Shown: positions 1 through 7,488, counted from the stretch's first letter. The stretch: DNA of 29,482 nucleotides from Succinatimonas hippei (GCA_004557545.1 SFGV01000020.1:1-29482), one strand, 5' to 3'. The notes: a model not told the origin generated them from the sequence alone. Program-made: numbers and translations.

Positions 1-1
1 C

Positions 2-601
2 ATGTGGTCACTGCTCCTGCATACCGGCTACCTGACCGCGATTGATAACCCTGACGGTAACGACTACAAAGTTAAGATCCCAAACCTTGAGATCAAAAAG
101 TGTTTTGACGATAGCATTCAGGCAAGCTTTCTGGACGCCCTGACTGCGGATAACAAGAATTATGACATCCTCAAAGCTCTTTCAGATGGCGATAGCGATC
201 AGGCAAGAAAGCTTATAAGCGGTCTTTTAATCTCCTTTATTTCAAACAGAATCTACGCAAACAAAAGCAGACCTGAGAATTTCTACGAAGGCTTTATGAC
301 CGGAATTCTCTCAAGTTTTGGCAACAGACTCAGCGATCTTAAGGTTGAGAGCGAGGCAGGTTCAGGCTTCGCTGACATCAGATTTCGCGATGAGTCGACC
401 AGTAGCGCCATGGTCATTGAGCTTAAGGTAGCCAATAATGTAAAAGAGGCGCAAAAGAAGGCGACTGATGGTGTAGAGCAGATTGAACAGAAGGGCTACG
501 CGCAAGAATACATCGATGAGAAAGGCGTACCAAATGTGTCGGCGGTAGGAATTGCCTTTTTTGACAAGGACTGCATAGTCGCAACTAAGAGGCTAAGTTA
601 A
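2..601 (+). CDS. AAA-ATPase-like / PD-(D/E)XK nuclease superfamily protein, 3' part
   Basis: This is the C-terminal ~199 residues of a longer protein; the reading frame is already open at the left edge, so the true start lies outside. Residues 2-11 (WSLLLHTGYL) resemble the conserved 'W.LL..TGYL' segment of the AAA-ATPase-like family that carries a C-terminal PD-(D/E)XK nuclease domain (DUF1703 type). The C-terminal part shows a nuclease-like core: E.EAGSGFADIRF followed by a beta strand with IELKVA, matching the D...ExK pattern of PD-(D/E)XK enzymes. Such proteins are common as multicopy accessory genes in anaerobic bacteria; their physiological role is not established. The gene ends with TAA at 599-601. 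Family assignment is by eye and fairly secure; the function is not. Confidence 0.75.
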   Translation: MWSLLLHTGYLTAIDNPDGNDYKVKIPNLEIKKCFDDSIQASFLDALTADNKNYDILKALSDGDSDQARKLISGLLISFISNRIYANKSRPENFYEGFMTGILSSFGNRLSDLKVESEAGSGFADIRFRDESTSSAMVIELKVANNVKEAQKKATDGVEQIEQKGYAQEYIDEKGVPNVSAVGIAFFDKDCIVATKRLS

Positions 602-1010
602 AAAATTTGCTCAGTCCGTTTGTAATTAAAACATTCCCAAAACTTTGTCATATGGTTGCATTCTGGGACGCCGTCTCGATCTTTGGATTTCTTGATCGGT
701 GGTCTGGTTCTGGACCGCCCACGTCCTGCCTGAGGCATCCATTCCCTGAGTTGATATTGCTGCAACTTTTTTTGAACTGAGTTCCGGCTCTGACAAATCT
801 GGTTTTCAATCAGCGTGAATACTCCGGGCTGATCTGAAAGCTGGTAAGGAGCATTCGGTCTGGATGGCAGAGACGCCGGAGCCCTGCATAAGGGTAATGT
901 CTACAAGCACATGATCTTCTTCATCTACGCGTGGGGGTTATCTTCAATTCAGATTAATCCCGGCGTATGGAGCCATCCTTAGCCTGTCAACCTGAGACAT
1001 TCAATCCGGA
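598..1010 (-). pseudogene. Decayed coding remnant of unknown origin
   Basis: The ~600 bp between the nuclease-like gene and yhdT hold no intact gene. On the minus strand two consecutive frames read like protein. The upstream frame (about 970-820) contains VDEEDHVLVDITLMQG and stops. The second frame (about 905 down to the stop at 598-600) contains a strongly basic stretch, GRGRSRTRPPIKKSK, near its end. Basic 'GRPR'-like tails occur at the C-terminus of several transposase families, so an old frameshifted insertion sequence is a reasonable guess, but I do not recognise the family. The remainder up to the yhdT promoter shows nothing I can name. Confidence 0.25.
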
Positions 1011-1080
1011 GCCGGATACCCAATCTCTGATGTTCTTATCTTTGTGGATGGACCACGCTGTTTCGCTTTATCAAGCAAAT

Positions 1081-1117
1081 ACTCTCGCACTTAGCGGGTG
1101 CGCCATAAGAGTTTTTT
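1081..1117 (+). terminator. Possible hairpin terminator upstream of yhdT
   Basis: Arms actct-cgcac (1081-1090) can pair with gtgcg (1098-1102) and agagt (1108-1112), leaving a five-base bulge. The structure is followed by six T residues (1112-1117). It would stop transcription coming from the decayed region. The T-run overlaps the -35 box of the proposed yhdT promoter, and the bulge makes the call uncertain. Confidence 0.3.
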
Positions 1118-1143
1118 GACAGAACTTTTTGTGCTGTTAACAT
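1116..1143 (+). promoter_or_regulatory. Candidate sigma-70 promoter for yhdT-panF
   Basis: A perfect -35 box TTGACA (1116-1121) is followed after 16 bp by TAACAT (1138-1143), four of six matches to the -10 consensus. This leaves a leader of about 55 nt before the GTG start of yhdT. It is the best promoter-like sequence in the preceding 600 bp. Confidence 0.5.
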
Positions 1144-1205
1144 TCAGACCTGTCTGCTGTATCCGGGTGCAGCTTAAAACGTTGAGATGATACATGGAGT
1201 AATTT

Positions 1206-1508
1206 GTGCAGAATAAAGAACCAAGTTATTCAGAAAAATTCGTCGCGATGGACAGGGAGGCTCTTGCCACTGTCATCCTCGCGGTGATCATCACCATATT
1301 TTTCTGGGGAGCGGTGTTCCTGCTTAAAAACAGCGGGATCTTCGTAGCGTCAATGCCGCTCTGGTTTGTAGTGTCGTGTATCGGAGGCTATCTGCTTTCC
1401 GTCGTAGGCGTCATCATCCTTACCCGTTATTTCATGACTGATTTCAGTCTGGGCGAGGAAAATCATACCGTACCATCAAAAAAAGAGGATTGGAATGGAA
1501 AACGTTAA
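1206..1508 (+). CDS. yhdT: YhdT-like small inner-membrane protein (DUF997)
   Basis: A 100-residue protein with two strongly hydrophobic helices, around residues 20-41 and 52-74, separated by a short loop, and a polar C-terminal tail. Size, topology and position directly before panF match YhdT/DUF997, a small membrane protein regularly encoded next to the pantothenate symporter; its biochemical role is unknown. The start is GTG at 1206, supported by GGAG at 1196-1199. The 3' end overlaps panF by 14 bp, so the two are almost certainly translationally coupled. Assignment rests on context and topology more than on a specific motif. Confidence 0.8.
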   Translation: MQNKEPSYSEKFVAMDREALATVILAVIITIFFWGAVFLLKNSGIFVASMPLWFVVSCIGGYLLSVVGVIILTRYFMTDFSLGEENHTVPSKKEDWNGKR

Positions 1509-2997
1509 CTCTGCCATCTGGCCGGTACTACTGTTTCTGGCTGTGCTTATAGCGATAGGTTTGTGGTGCAACCGCTCGCTTAAACACTCCAGGGACTTTC
1601 AGAGGGACTTCTATATCGGAGGTCGTAATCTGGGCGGAGTGGTGCTGGCGTTAACCCTGGTGGCAACCTACGGCTCGGTAAGCTCCTTCGTGTCAGGCCC
1701 CGGCATTGCCTGGCAGCTTGGCTACGGCTGGGTTGTATTCGCCGCGCCTCAGATAATCACCGGCTTTTTTATCCTCGGTGTTCTCGGCAAAAAGATGGCA
1801 GTGCTTGCCAGAAGAACCGGAAGCCTTACGGTTGTGGATCTCATTGACGCAAGATACGGCTCAAAACCGCTCAGCGTGCTTTTAGCGTTAGTGCTTATCG
1901 TGTTTTTTACCGCCACCGTGGTAGGACAGTTTATAGGCGGGGCGCAGATCTTCGCGGCCATTACAGGCTATGACTACAAGATAGGCCTTCTGATCTTCGC
2001 GACCGTGACCGTTATCTACACCTCATCAGGCTTTAAAGCTGTCGCGCTGACCGACGCTGTCTGCGCCGTGCTCATGCTCACCGGTATGGCGACACTGGGC
2101 TACTCGATAGTAAGCTCAGGCGGCGGACTTGACGGGATAGAAATGACGCTGTCAAAACAGAATATAGGTGATGATGGCTGCTCAAATCTTTTCAAGCCTG
2201 ACGCCGGAGGCGCTCTGCCATATACATTGCTATTCTCATCATGGCTTCTGGTAGGGTTCTGCACCTTAGGTCTTCCGCAGTCCATGGTCAGGTGCATGAG
2301 CTATAAGAAGTCGAGCAATCTTTCAACTGCGATGGTTGTGGCTACTATTGTCTGCGGCGCTCTGATGATTGGCATGACGCTTTTGGGCGTGCTCTCGCGC
2401 GGGGTGATCATCACAAAACCGCAAAACGGTACCGACGCGGTGATCCCGCTTCTTATAGTAAATCACATGAGCCCTGTGATGGCAGGTATTACCATCATAG
2501 GTCCTCTGGCCGCGACCATGAGCACGGTAAGCTCGCTTCTGATAGCCTCAGCCTCAGCGGTTGCCCGCGATCTTGTAAAGCAGGTAAAGGGTGAAACTTA
2601 TCTGACGGCGCAAAGCCCGGCTGCCTCAAAGAAGGTAGCGGTTACAACCACTCTTGTACTGGGAGCCATTTCAATCCTGCTTGCTCTATATCCTCAGGAT
2701 ATCGTGGTCTGGGTTAACATGTTCGCCTTCGGCGGACTTGAGAGCGCCTTTATGTGGTGCGTGGTCTTAGGTCTTTTCTGGCCGCGCATGAATACCCGCG
2801 GAGCTGTTTTGGGTATAGTCCTGGGGCTTGGGCTTTACGTCATCGCGATGGCTACCGGCTGGAAATTCATGGGCTTTCACAACATCGTCATCGGAACGGT
2901 GGCGGGTCTTGCAGGCAGCGTGCTGGGCTCTCTGAGCGCGCCGCGCCCGGGAATTGAGACTATGAGGATCTTTTTCCCCCACAAGCTAAGCTCATAA
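1495..2997 (+). CDS. panF: Sodium/pantothenate symporter PanF
   Basis: A 500-residue sodium:solute symporter (SSS family) with about 12-13 transmembrane segments over its full length, matching E. coli PanF in size. It takes up pantothenate, the coenzyme A precursor, driven by Na+. Visible family features include FYIGGRNLGG near residue 40, ATYGSVSSFVSGPG in the first core helix region and MSTVSSLLIASAS around residue 342, the motif of the sodium-binding helix in this family. The ATG at 1495 is preceded by AGAGGA and lies inside the end of yhdT. Preference for pantothenate over another solute is inferred from overall similarity and the yhdT-panF pairing. Confidence 0.9.
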   Translation: MENVNSAIWPVLLFLAVLIAIGLWCNRSLKHSRDFQRDFYIGGRNLGGVVLALTLVATYGSVSSFVSGPGIAWQLGYGWVVFAAPQIITGFFILGVLGKKMAVLARRTGSLTVVDLIDARYGSKPLSVLLALVLIVFFTATVVGQFIGGAQIFAAITGYDYKIGLLIFATVTVIYTSSGFKAVALTDAVCAVLMLTGMATLGYSIVSSGGGLDGIEMTLSKQNIGDDGCSNLFKPDAGGALPYTLLFSSWLLVGFCTLGLPQSMVRCMSYKKSSNLSTAMVVATIVCGALMIGMTLLGVLSRGVIITKPQNGTDAVIPLLIVNHMSPVMAGITIIGPLAATMSTVSSLLIASASAVARDLVKQVKGETYLTAQSPAASKKVAVTTTLVLGAISILLALYPQDIVVWVNMFAFGGLESAFMWCVVLGLFWPRMNTRGAVLGIVLGLGLYVIAMATGWKFMGFHNIVIGTVAGLAGSVLGSLSAPRPGIETMRIFFPHKLSS

Positions 2998-3007
2998 TTC
3001 TGTCACT

Positions 3008-3032
3008 CCTCTCCCGGGCTGTCCGGGAGAGG
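3008..3032 (+). terminator. Hairpin after panF
   Basis: A perfect 10-bp stem, CCTCTCCCGG (3008-3017) with CCGGGAGAGG (3023-3032), and a 5-nt loop start 11 bp after the panF stop. Only a weak A/T-rich tail (aattct) follows, so it may act as an inefficient intrinsic terminator or as an mRNA 3'-end stabiliser. Confidence 0.6.
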
Positions 3033-3131
3033 AATTCTCAAAGGGACGGGATTTAAATCCATTAAATCATCCCTACTTATAATTCCAACCAATCAGGTCA
3101 GCGCTTAGGCAAATTTGCTTTTGTTCAGGAT

Positions 3132-3161
3132 CTGAAACCGGCCTTAAACCAGATATAAAAT
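3132..3161 (+). promoter_or_regulatory. Candidate promoter for the arfA-like gene
   Basis: CTGAAA (3132-3137) followed after 18 bp by TAAAAT (3156-3161), or after 16 bp by TATAAA (3154-3159), gives a reasonable sigma-70 promoter about 85 bp before the small ORF. Nothing else is recognised between the panF hairpin and 3247. Confidence 0.35.
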
Positions 3162-3246
3162 ATCGGGTGGCAAATCGCGGTTAAAAGCGCGCTTTAAAAT
3201 ACCTCAGCATCAGGCAACCAACTTTATTTGAAATTCAGGAGTAAAT

Positions 3247-3441
3247 ATGGCTGTTGTAAAGAAACATGGCGCCAAGGCTGTCAGACAGCGGAATTTTGTT
3301 CAGGCTCATGTCATGGACGTTAATATTCCTCAGGTTTTTGAGGATCGCCGTATGAAGGAGCGCAGTGGCTACAGAAAGCACAAGCGTTCATACGCGAGGG
3401 AGGAATTCCCCGATCAGAATTACCTGTTATGGGCAATCTGA
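3247..3441 (+). CDS. arfA: Putative alternative ribosome-rescue factor ArfA
   Basis: A 64-residue, strongly basic protein with a good Shine-Dalgarno (CAGGAG) before ATG 3247. Residues ~15-50 read RNFVQAH..D....VF..RR.KE.SGYRKHKRS, which follows the ArfA layout (DNA..AL..DPLF..R..K.KKGKGSY.RK.KH). ArfA binds ribosomes stalled on mRNA lacking a stop codon and recruits a release factor, as backup to tmRNA. The last codons, including TGA, lie in a hairpin (3411-3444), as in enterobacterial arfA. A hydrophobic tail (NYLLWAI) follows the basic part, comparable to the unstable hydrophobic tail of full-length E. coli ArfA. Identity in the core is modest and the assignment is by eye; an unrelated basic peptide is possible. 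Confidence 0.5.
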   Translation: MAVVKKHGAKAVRQRNFVQAHVMDVNIPQVFEDRRMKERSGYRKHKRSYAREEFPDQNYLLWAI

Positions 3442-3444
3442 TCG
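3411..3444 (+). promoter_or_regulatory. Hairpin spanning the 3' end and stop codon of the arfA-like gene
   Basis: CGATCAGA (3411-3418) pairs perfectly with TCTGATCG (3437-3444); two further C-G pairs (3423-3424 with 3432-3433) can close the loop. The 5' arm starts at codon 55 and the TGA stop (3439-3441) lies in the 3' arm. No T-run follows, so RNase cleavage is more plausible than intrinsic termination. In E. coli arfA an equivalent hairpin leads to non-stop mRNA and a shortened active protein. Confidence 0.55.
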
Positions 3445-3523
3445 CCTCACTCTGTATTTCCAGGCCTTCTCTCCTCTCATCACCACATTCCATCCCATCC
3501 AATCCAATTCCATTAAATTCACA

Positions 3524-4041
3524 TCAGGGCTTTCTGATTTTTATCACGTCGTCCAGCACATAGTGGAAGGATGGCGCCGACTGATCCTTGCACTCCACAT
3601 ATTTCTTGGTAAGACTGATAGTATCCAACGCGTTATCAGGATCGGTTCCGCGGTACGGGCCTGAGAAAACATGGATATTGCCTGTTGAGAACACCTCTGT
3701 GAGCTGCTCAAGGCGCTCCTTGGTTCCCTTAGCAGCAGTGTGGTAATTGATCTCAAGCATCCTGACCCAGCCGTTTTAAAGCCTGATCCGGCGTCATTGC
3801 CATTTATGACAGCCTCAAGTTCGCTTTCGATTTTGCGCTTCTCCAAAACCGCTTTTACCGCCTGGGTGATATAAGGCTCCCAGTTAATTCTGGTTCCGGT
3901 AAGGTAGGTGGTAGGGGCTATATCCGACATACTCTCGTTGTATGAGACACAGTAAAACTCACGTGAGCGATCCTCCTCCTCACAGGCGGTGGCAGGTTCC
4001 ATGGTATACGAGTGCTGGGAGATGATGACGTAACCTTCCAT
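3524..4041 (-). pseudogene. BMP-family ABC transporter substrate-binding protein, truncated and frameshifted
   Basis: The minus strand encodes the C-terminal ~170 residues of a BMP/PnrA-type solute-binding lipoprotein (nucleoside or similar substrate). Recognisable segments are GYVIISQHSYTMEPA, EFYCVSYNESMSDIAP and TYLTGTRINWEPYITQAVKAV in one frame. After GNDAGSGFK the protein continues in the next frame with GWVRMLEI, then SGPYRGTDPDNALDTISLTKKYV and SAPSFHYVL. A single missing base near 3775 explains the frame change. The signal peptide and N-terminal lobe are absent: the gene breaks off at ~4041, exactly where a transposase fragment on the other strand begins. It cannot make a working protein. 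Confidence 0.8.
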
Positions 4042-4644
4042 TCATGCAGAGAATTCAGGACGTTCAGAGAGCATGACCGCGCTGACATAATAGTCCGCTT
4101 AAGTGATGGCAGCCGCTACCGCGCGGTTCGTTTCTACTCAAAGAAGGAACATCAGTGCCGTAACTTCGTCACCAACATCATGAATAAGCGTATTACGGCA
4201 AAGATGATCTGCTCCATATACAAAATCCGCTGGCAAATTGAGCGACTTTTCCTGGACTTAAAATCGGGTTCTAACCTTACCGGGGTTACAACCAGAGTAG
4301 AGAATATCATCTACGTGATGCTCTTTGCCTCTCTCTGCGCGCACTTCTTAAAGCAGCTGACAGCAGGCGTTATAGCCGCAATCGAAAACCGTAAATCGTC
4401 ACTCTATCGTCTAAGCGTCTACAGCGGCGTCTGGCTGAGACAATACTTAAAGGCACTCTTTAGTGGTGATCTTAAAAATATAAAACAAATAGTTAACGAT
4501 ATACGAGACTTAAAAGGTTGTTATGAACAGGTCAGGCAAAGCAGAATTAAAGACGACAGCATGAAGACCCTGCTGTCGGTATATAAGTTTTTGTTCCAAA
4601 GCCTAACCACAAGCGGAACAGAGAAGGTTTTACTTGAGGCTTAA
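4040..4644 (+). pseudogene. IS4-type DDE transposase, 5'-truncated
   Basis: About 200 codons of open frame encode the C-terminal half of a DDE transposase. The segment IYKIRWQIERLFLDLK around residues 67-82 is the Y-(2)-R-(3)-E-(6)-K signature of the IS4 superfamily and contains the catalytic Glu; the two catalytic Asp regions are missing upstream. The frame formally opens at 4012, but the first ten or so codons come from the opposite-strand BMP gene. I could not find terminal inverted repeats at either side, so the element is probably a deletion remnant fused to the BMP pseudogene. The intergenic run to 4704 shows nothing else. Confidence 0.75.
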
Positions 4645-4704
4645 GGACCATTACATGGGATTATTTCTAACTGTAGCCTAAATTTTCAAGGCGTCTCTTC
4701 CGCT

Positions 4705-5382
4705 TTATTCAGGATCCTTGCCGGAATGGGCATTCTCCGCTATGAAACGCCCCTCGCTGTCATCGGTGATATTGCCTTTTTTAAGATTGGGAATGATGAA
4801 ACGCTTTTTCATGAAACCCCACAAAGCAGACGATCCGGAGGCGGTGTTCCTGTTGCGCTTTAGGATCTGCGAGAGCTTTACCTTGTGCTCGCGCCAGGCT
4901 CTGCCGCCTGTCGCTGCGTTGAGCATGCACGGCTGTACATTGTCCATGCATTTGGCGAATTTCGCATCCGCGCTTTCACATTTTTCAAACTCTTCCCAAA
5001 GTGAGCGCAGGCGCGCTCCCAGATCCTCTGGGAGCATTGAGTAGAGCCTGTCGGCTGCCCTACGCTCACGCTCATCCTGAGTAGCGACAGCGCTTTCGTC
5101 ATAGCAGAAGGTGTCGCCGGCGTAGATCTCAATAAGATCATGCACCGTAAGCATCGCGAGCACTTTTTTAAGATCTATATCCTCATTTGAATAATCAGAA
5201 AGCACGAGAGCCATCAGGCACATATGCCAGGCGTGCTCGGCGTCGTTCTCGCGCCTTCCTTCCTCAACCGTAAGATAGGTCTGCCTGTATATGTTCTTTT
5301 CCCGATCGCACTCTAAGATGAATTTGAAGATCTGCTCAAGGCGCTCGTCATCAAAGCCGTCCGCTTTTTTGGTGTCTGACAA
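4705..5382 (-). CDS. HD-domain metal-dependent phosphohydrolase (HD_3 / YfbR-HDDC2-like)
   Basis: A 225-residue protein with the metal-binding residues of a small HD hydrolase: His50 in NDAEHAWH, His81-Asp82 in VHDLIEIYAGDT and Asp147 in KCMDNVQ. This H...HD...D arrangement and the length fit the HD_3 group that includes deoxyribonucleoside 5'-monophosphatases such as YfbR and HDDC2; the substrate is not shown by sequence. The ~50 C-terminal residues after the HD fold are polar and less typical. The start is TTG at 5382 with a strong GCGGAGG eight bases upstream, and that Shine-Dalgarno lies in a hairpin. The gene lies 65 bp downstream of the RelA/SpoT-like gene on the same strand, and the two may be cotranscribed. 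Confidence 0.75.
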   Translation of the reverse strand: MSDTKKADGFDDERLEQIFKFILECDREKNIYRQTYLTVEEGRRENDAEHAWHMCLMALVLSDYSNEDIDLKKVLAMLTVHDLIEIYAGDTFCYDESAVATQDERERRAADRLYSMLPEDLGARLRSLWEEFEKCESADAKFAKCMDNVQPCMLNAATGGRAWREHKVKLSQILKRNRNTASGSSALWGFMKKRFIIPNLKKGNITDDSEGRFIAENAHSGKDPE

Positions 5383-5390
5383 AACAAAAT

Positions 5391-5414
5391 CCTCCGCAAA
5401 TTGCTCTGCGAAGG
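5391..5414 (-). promoter_or_regulatory. Hairpin sequestering the Shine-Dalgarno of the HD-domain gene
   Basis: Read on the minus strand, CCTTCGC (5414-5408) can pair over seven positions (one G-U) with the Shine-Dalgarno GCGGAGG (5397-5391) across a 10-nt loop. Together with the TTG start this would lower translation or make it conditional. This is inference from base pairing only. Confidence 0.4.
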
Positions 5415-5447
5415 ATTATAGATAGAAAAGCCGTCAGGGTGAGTAAA

Positions 5448-6374
5448 TCAGACCGCGCTTTTTTTCCTGTGATTGAAATCAGGAAGGGCGCCTACGCCCC
5501 GCGGGATGCTGATCTGATCGGCAAGCTCGCGCTGTTCCTTTAGGATCTCGGCGTATTCATCAGAGCTCTTATTGAGTAAACGGCGTTTCTCATAAAGATT
5601 GTGGGTAAGGTCGTTGATAAGAGCTCCGTTCCGGGTTTGGAATTGCAGCTCAAATTTGGTCCTCTCAGGTGAGAGCATGGTCACGTTTATGGCGCGGTAA
5701 GGATACCCCGTGTCTGTCCATGCGTTCCACACCGCCGTAACTGCGTATCCATTTCTTATAAGGGTCCCCAGTATTTTTCTGGTACTCGCGGTATAGGAGT
5801 CATCATCCAGGATCACGCAGTAGCGGACCAGATCCTTGACCTGCTTTATCGAGCCGTTTGAATCAGGCCGGTCATGCGCGGCTTCATACGCTGAAGCGGG
5901 AGATTTTATGCGGTGGACCAGCTTGTGCATGCTTCCGCCAAATTCTGAGGCGGTGCTTTTAATTTTTGATCCAATACTCTCTTCAGTTTCAAGCGCCCTT
6001 AAATAGTAACCGCGCTCGCGTGGAAGCATTTTTCCAAGCGCGTCGTAGTCCTTTACGTTCCATAGTCTCAAAGCGTCATATTCGCCTTTTTCAAAGGCTA
6101 GAGCAGAGAGCCTTTCATATTCATGAGTAGAAAGCCTGGTGGCGGAATTATAAAGCTCTGAAAAGGGGATCTCGGCTTCAAAGCCGTTTTCGCGGTTTTT
6201 AAACCTCCGTTCTGTTATCTGCAAGGATGGGGCTGAGCGCTGGGAGCCTGCCGAGGGGGCGGTTTTCACGTTTTGTGAGACAGCCGCCGACGCGGCGGAC
6301 GCGATAACGCCGGCGGTTATAAGAGAGATTGCTGAGGCCAGGATCTTCTTAAAATGGCGTTTTACAAATGTCAT
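5448..6374 (-). CDS. Exported RelA/SpoT-fold protein
   Basis: A 308-residue protein beginning with a clear Sec signal peptide (MTFVKRHFKKILAS..., hydrophobic to ~25, cleavage near ASA-AVS at ~30-33). Residues ~140-265 follow the nucleotidyltransferase core of (p)ppGpp synthetases: HRIKSPASAYE (154-164) for the 'R.K...S' ATP-site motif, KDLVRYCVI (180-188) for the strand with the catalytic Asp, YPYRAINVTM (224-233) for 'GYR.IH', ELQFQTR (242-248) for 'E.QIRT' with the catalytic Glu, and HNLYEKRR. There is no HD hydrolase, TGS or ACT domain. Predicted location is the periplasm or outside the cell, where a classical alarmone synthetase makes little sense; a secreted toxin-like or other nucleotide-modifying role is possible. 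The start has AAGGAAG five bases upstream. Confidence 0.65.
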   Translation of the reverse strand: MTFVKRHFKKILASAISLITAGVIASAASAAVSQNVKTAPSAGSQRSAPSLQITERRFKNRENGFEAEIPFSELYNSATRLSTHEYERLSALAFEKGEYDALRLWNVKDYDALGKMLPRERGYYLRALETEESIGSKIKSTASEFGGSMHKLVHRIKSPASAYEAAHDRPDSNGSIKQVKDLVRYCVILDDDSYTASTRKILGTLIRNGYAVTAVWNAWTDTGYPYRAINVTMLSPERTKFELQFQTRNGALINDLTHNLYEKRRLLNKSSDEYAEILKEQRELADQISIPRGVGALPDFNHRKKSAV

Positions 6375-6439
6375 TAATCTTCCTTATCTTGTTTTACCTT
6401 CCTTTACCATACATGGGGATAGTTAGGGGCAAATTAGAG

Positions 6440-6476
6440 AAAAAACAGCCCCCGGAGATTTTTTATCACCGGGGGC
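6440..6476 (-). terminator. Intrinsic terminator of the BASS transporter gene
   Basis: GCCCCCGG (6448-6455) pairs with CCGGGGGC (6469-6476). On the minus strand the stem is followed by six T residues (complement of 6440-6445). It lies 22 bp after the transporter stop codon. Confidence 0.85.
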
Positions 6477-6498
6477 GCGGGATTAACCTAAATCAGGC

Positions 6499-7488
6499 TT
6501 AGTCAGCGGCAGTCTCTGCTGAGACCTCGGAAGCGCGCTTTTCACGGCGCAGGTCGAGCCAGGCGTAGAAGTTCGCCAGCAGAGTGCCTGAAATTGAGTG
6601 CCAGACGCAGGATACCGCGGCGGCCAGAGCGGCCTGAGGGTACATAGCGAGGTGTACTGAGGCAAGACCGGTGGCGAGACCGGCGTTCTGCATGCCTACC
6701 TCAATTGAAAGGGTGCGCTTCTTGGCTACGTTCATACCAAAGAAACGGCCTACCAGGTAACCTAACACATAGCCAATTGAGTTGTGGCAGAAGACGGCTA
6801 CGAATACCACAACGCCGGCGGCAAAGAAGTTCTTGCCCTGCAACGCGGTAACACCGCCTACGATCAGCGCAAGCCCAATCACCGCGACAGACGGCATGAT
6901 CTGCTGCACATCCTTGAAGGTACGGGTCTTGCCATAGAAACGGTTTAAGAAGAAGCCAAGGCCTACCGGGACAATCACGGTCTCAATTATCGATAAGAAC
7001 ATGCCTGAAGCCGGGACATCCACACGCTCGCCCGCAAGGAGCAGCATTAAAAGCGGGGTCATAACCGGAGCCAGCAGGGTTGACGCGGTGGTCATCCCGA
7101 CTGAGAACGGAACATCACCATGGCAGAGGAATGACATGATGTTTGACGATACTCCGCCCGGGGCGCAACCGACGAGGATCAGGCCTACTGCAATCTCGTT
7201 TGGCAGCTGGAAAACCTTGGCGATGGTCCAGGCGACGCAGGGCATAATGGTGTACTGGGCAACCGCACCGATGAATATATCCACAGGGCGGCTCATCAGG
7301 ATCTTAAAGTTCTCGGTGGTAATGGTAAGACCCATGGAGAACATGATGATCGCGATAATGGTCAGTGAATAGTAGCCCTTGACCCAGGCGAACAGCTCAG
7401 GGAAGAAATAGGATATTACGGCTACGGCGATTACAAATACCGAAGTCTGCTGGGCAAGAAGATTGCTGAGTTTCTTTAAAGTTTCCAT
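6499..7488 (-). CDS. Bile acid:sodium symporter (BASS) family transporter
   Basis: A ~329-residue protein with about ten hydrophobic helices spread over its length. Segments typical of the BASS/SBF fold are IIMFSMGLTITTENF (near residue 50), VGLILVGCAPGGVSSNIMSFL (~105-125, the crossover region with the Na+-binding GG.SSN), and SIEVGMQNAGLATGLA (~255-270, the second crossover). Bacterial members move organic anions such as 2-keto acids, pantothenate or sulfated compounds with Na+; the substrate cannot be read from sequence. I prefer ATG at 7488 (AGGG about nine bases upstream) to the in-frame TTG at 7506. It is a single-gene unit with its own terminator. Confidence 0.85.
   Translation of the reverse strand: METLKKLSNLLAQQTSVFVIAVAVISYFFPELFAWVKGYYSLTIIAIIMFSMGLTITTENFKILMSRPVDIFIGAVAQYTIMPCVAWTIAKVFQLPNEIAVGLILVGCAPGGVSSNIMSFLCHGDVPFSVGMTTASTLLAPVMTPLLMLLLAGERVDVPASGMFLSIIETVIVPVGLGFFLNRFYGKTRTFKDVQQIMPSVAVIGLALIVGGVTALQGKNFFAAGVVVFVAVFCHNSIGYVLGYLVGRFFGMNVAKKRTLSIEVGMQNAGLATGLASVHLAMYPQAALAAAVSCVWHSISGTLLANFYAWLDLRREKRASEVSAETAAD

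Noticed and set aside
3247..3441. Small basic ORF as a ribosomal protein (for example S21-like)
   Set aside because: Length and basicity fit, but the residue pattern follows ArfA better and the terminal hairpin fits ArfA regulation.
3411..3444. Hairpin as an ordinary intrinsic terminator
   Set aside because: No T-run follows on the plus strand and the stop codon lies within the stem.
3365..3664. 99-codon plus-strand ORF over the end of the BMP remnant
   Set aside because: It is antisense to the recognisable binding-protein sequence and out of frame with the arfA-like gene.
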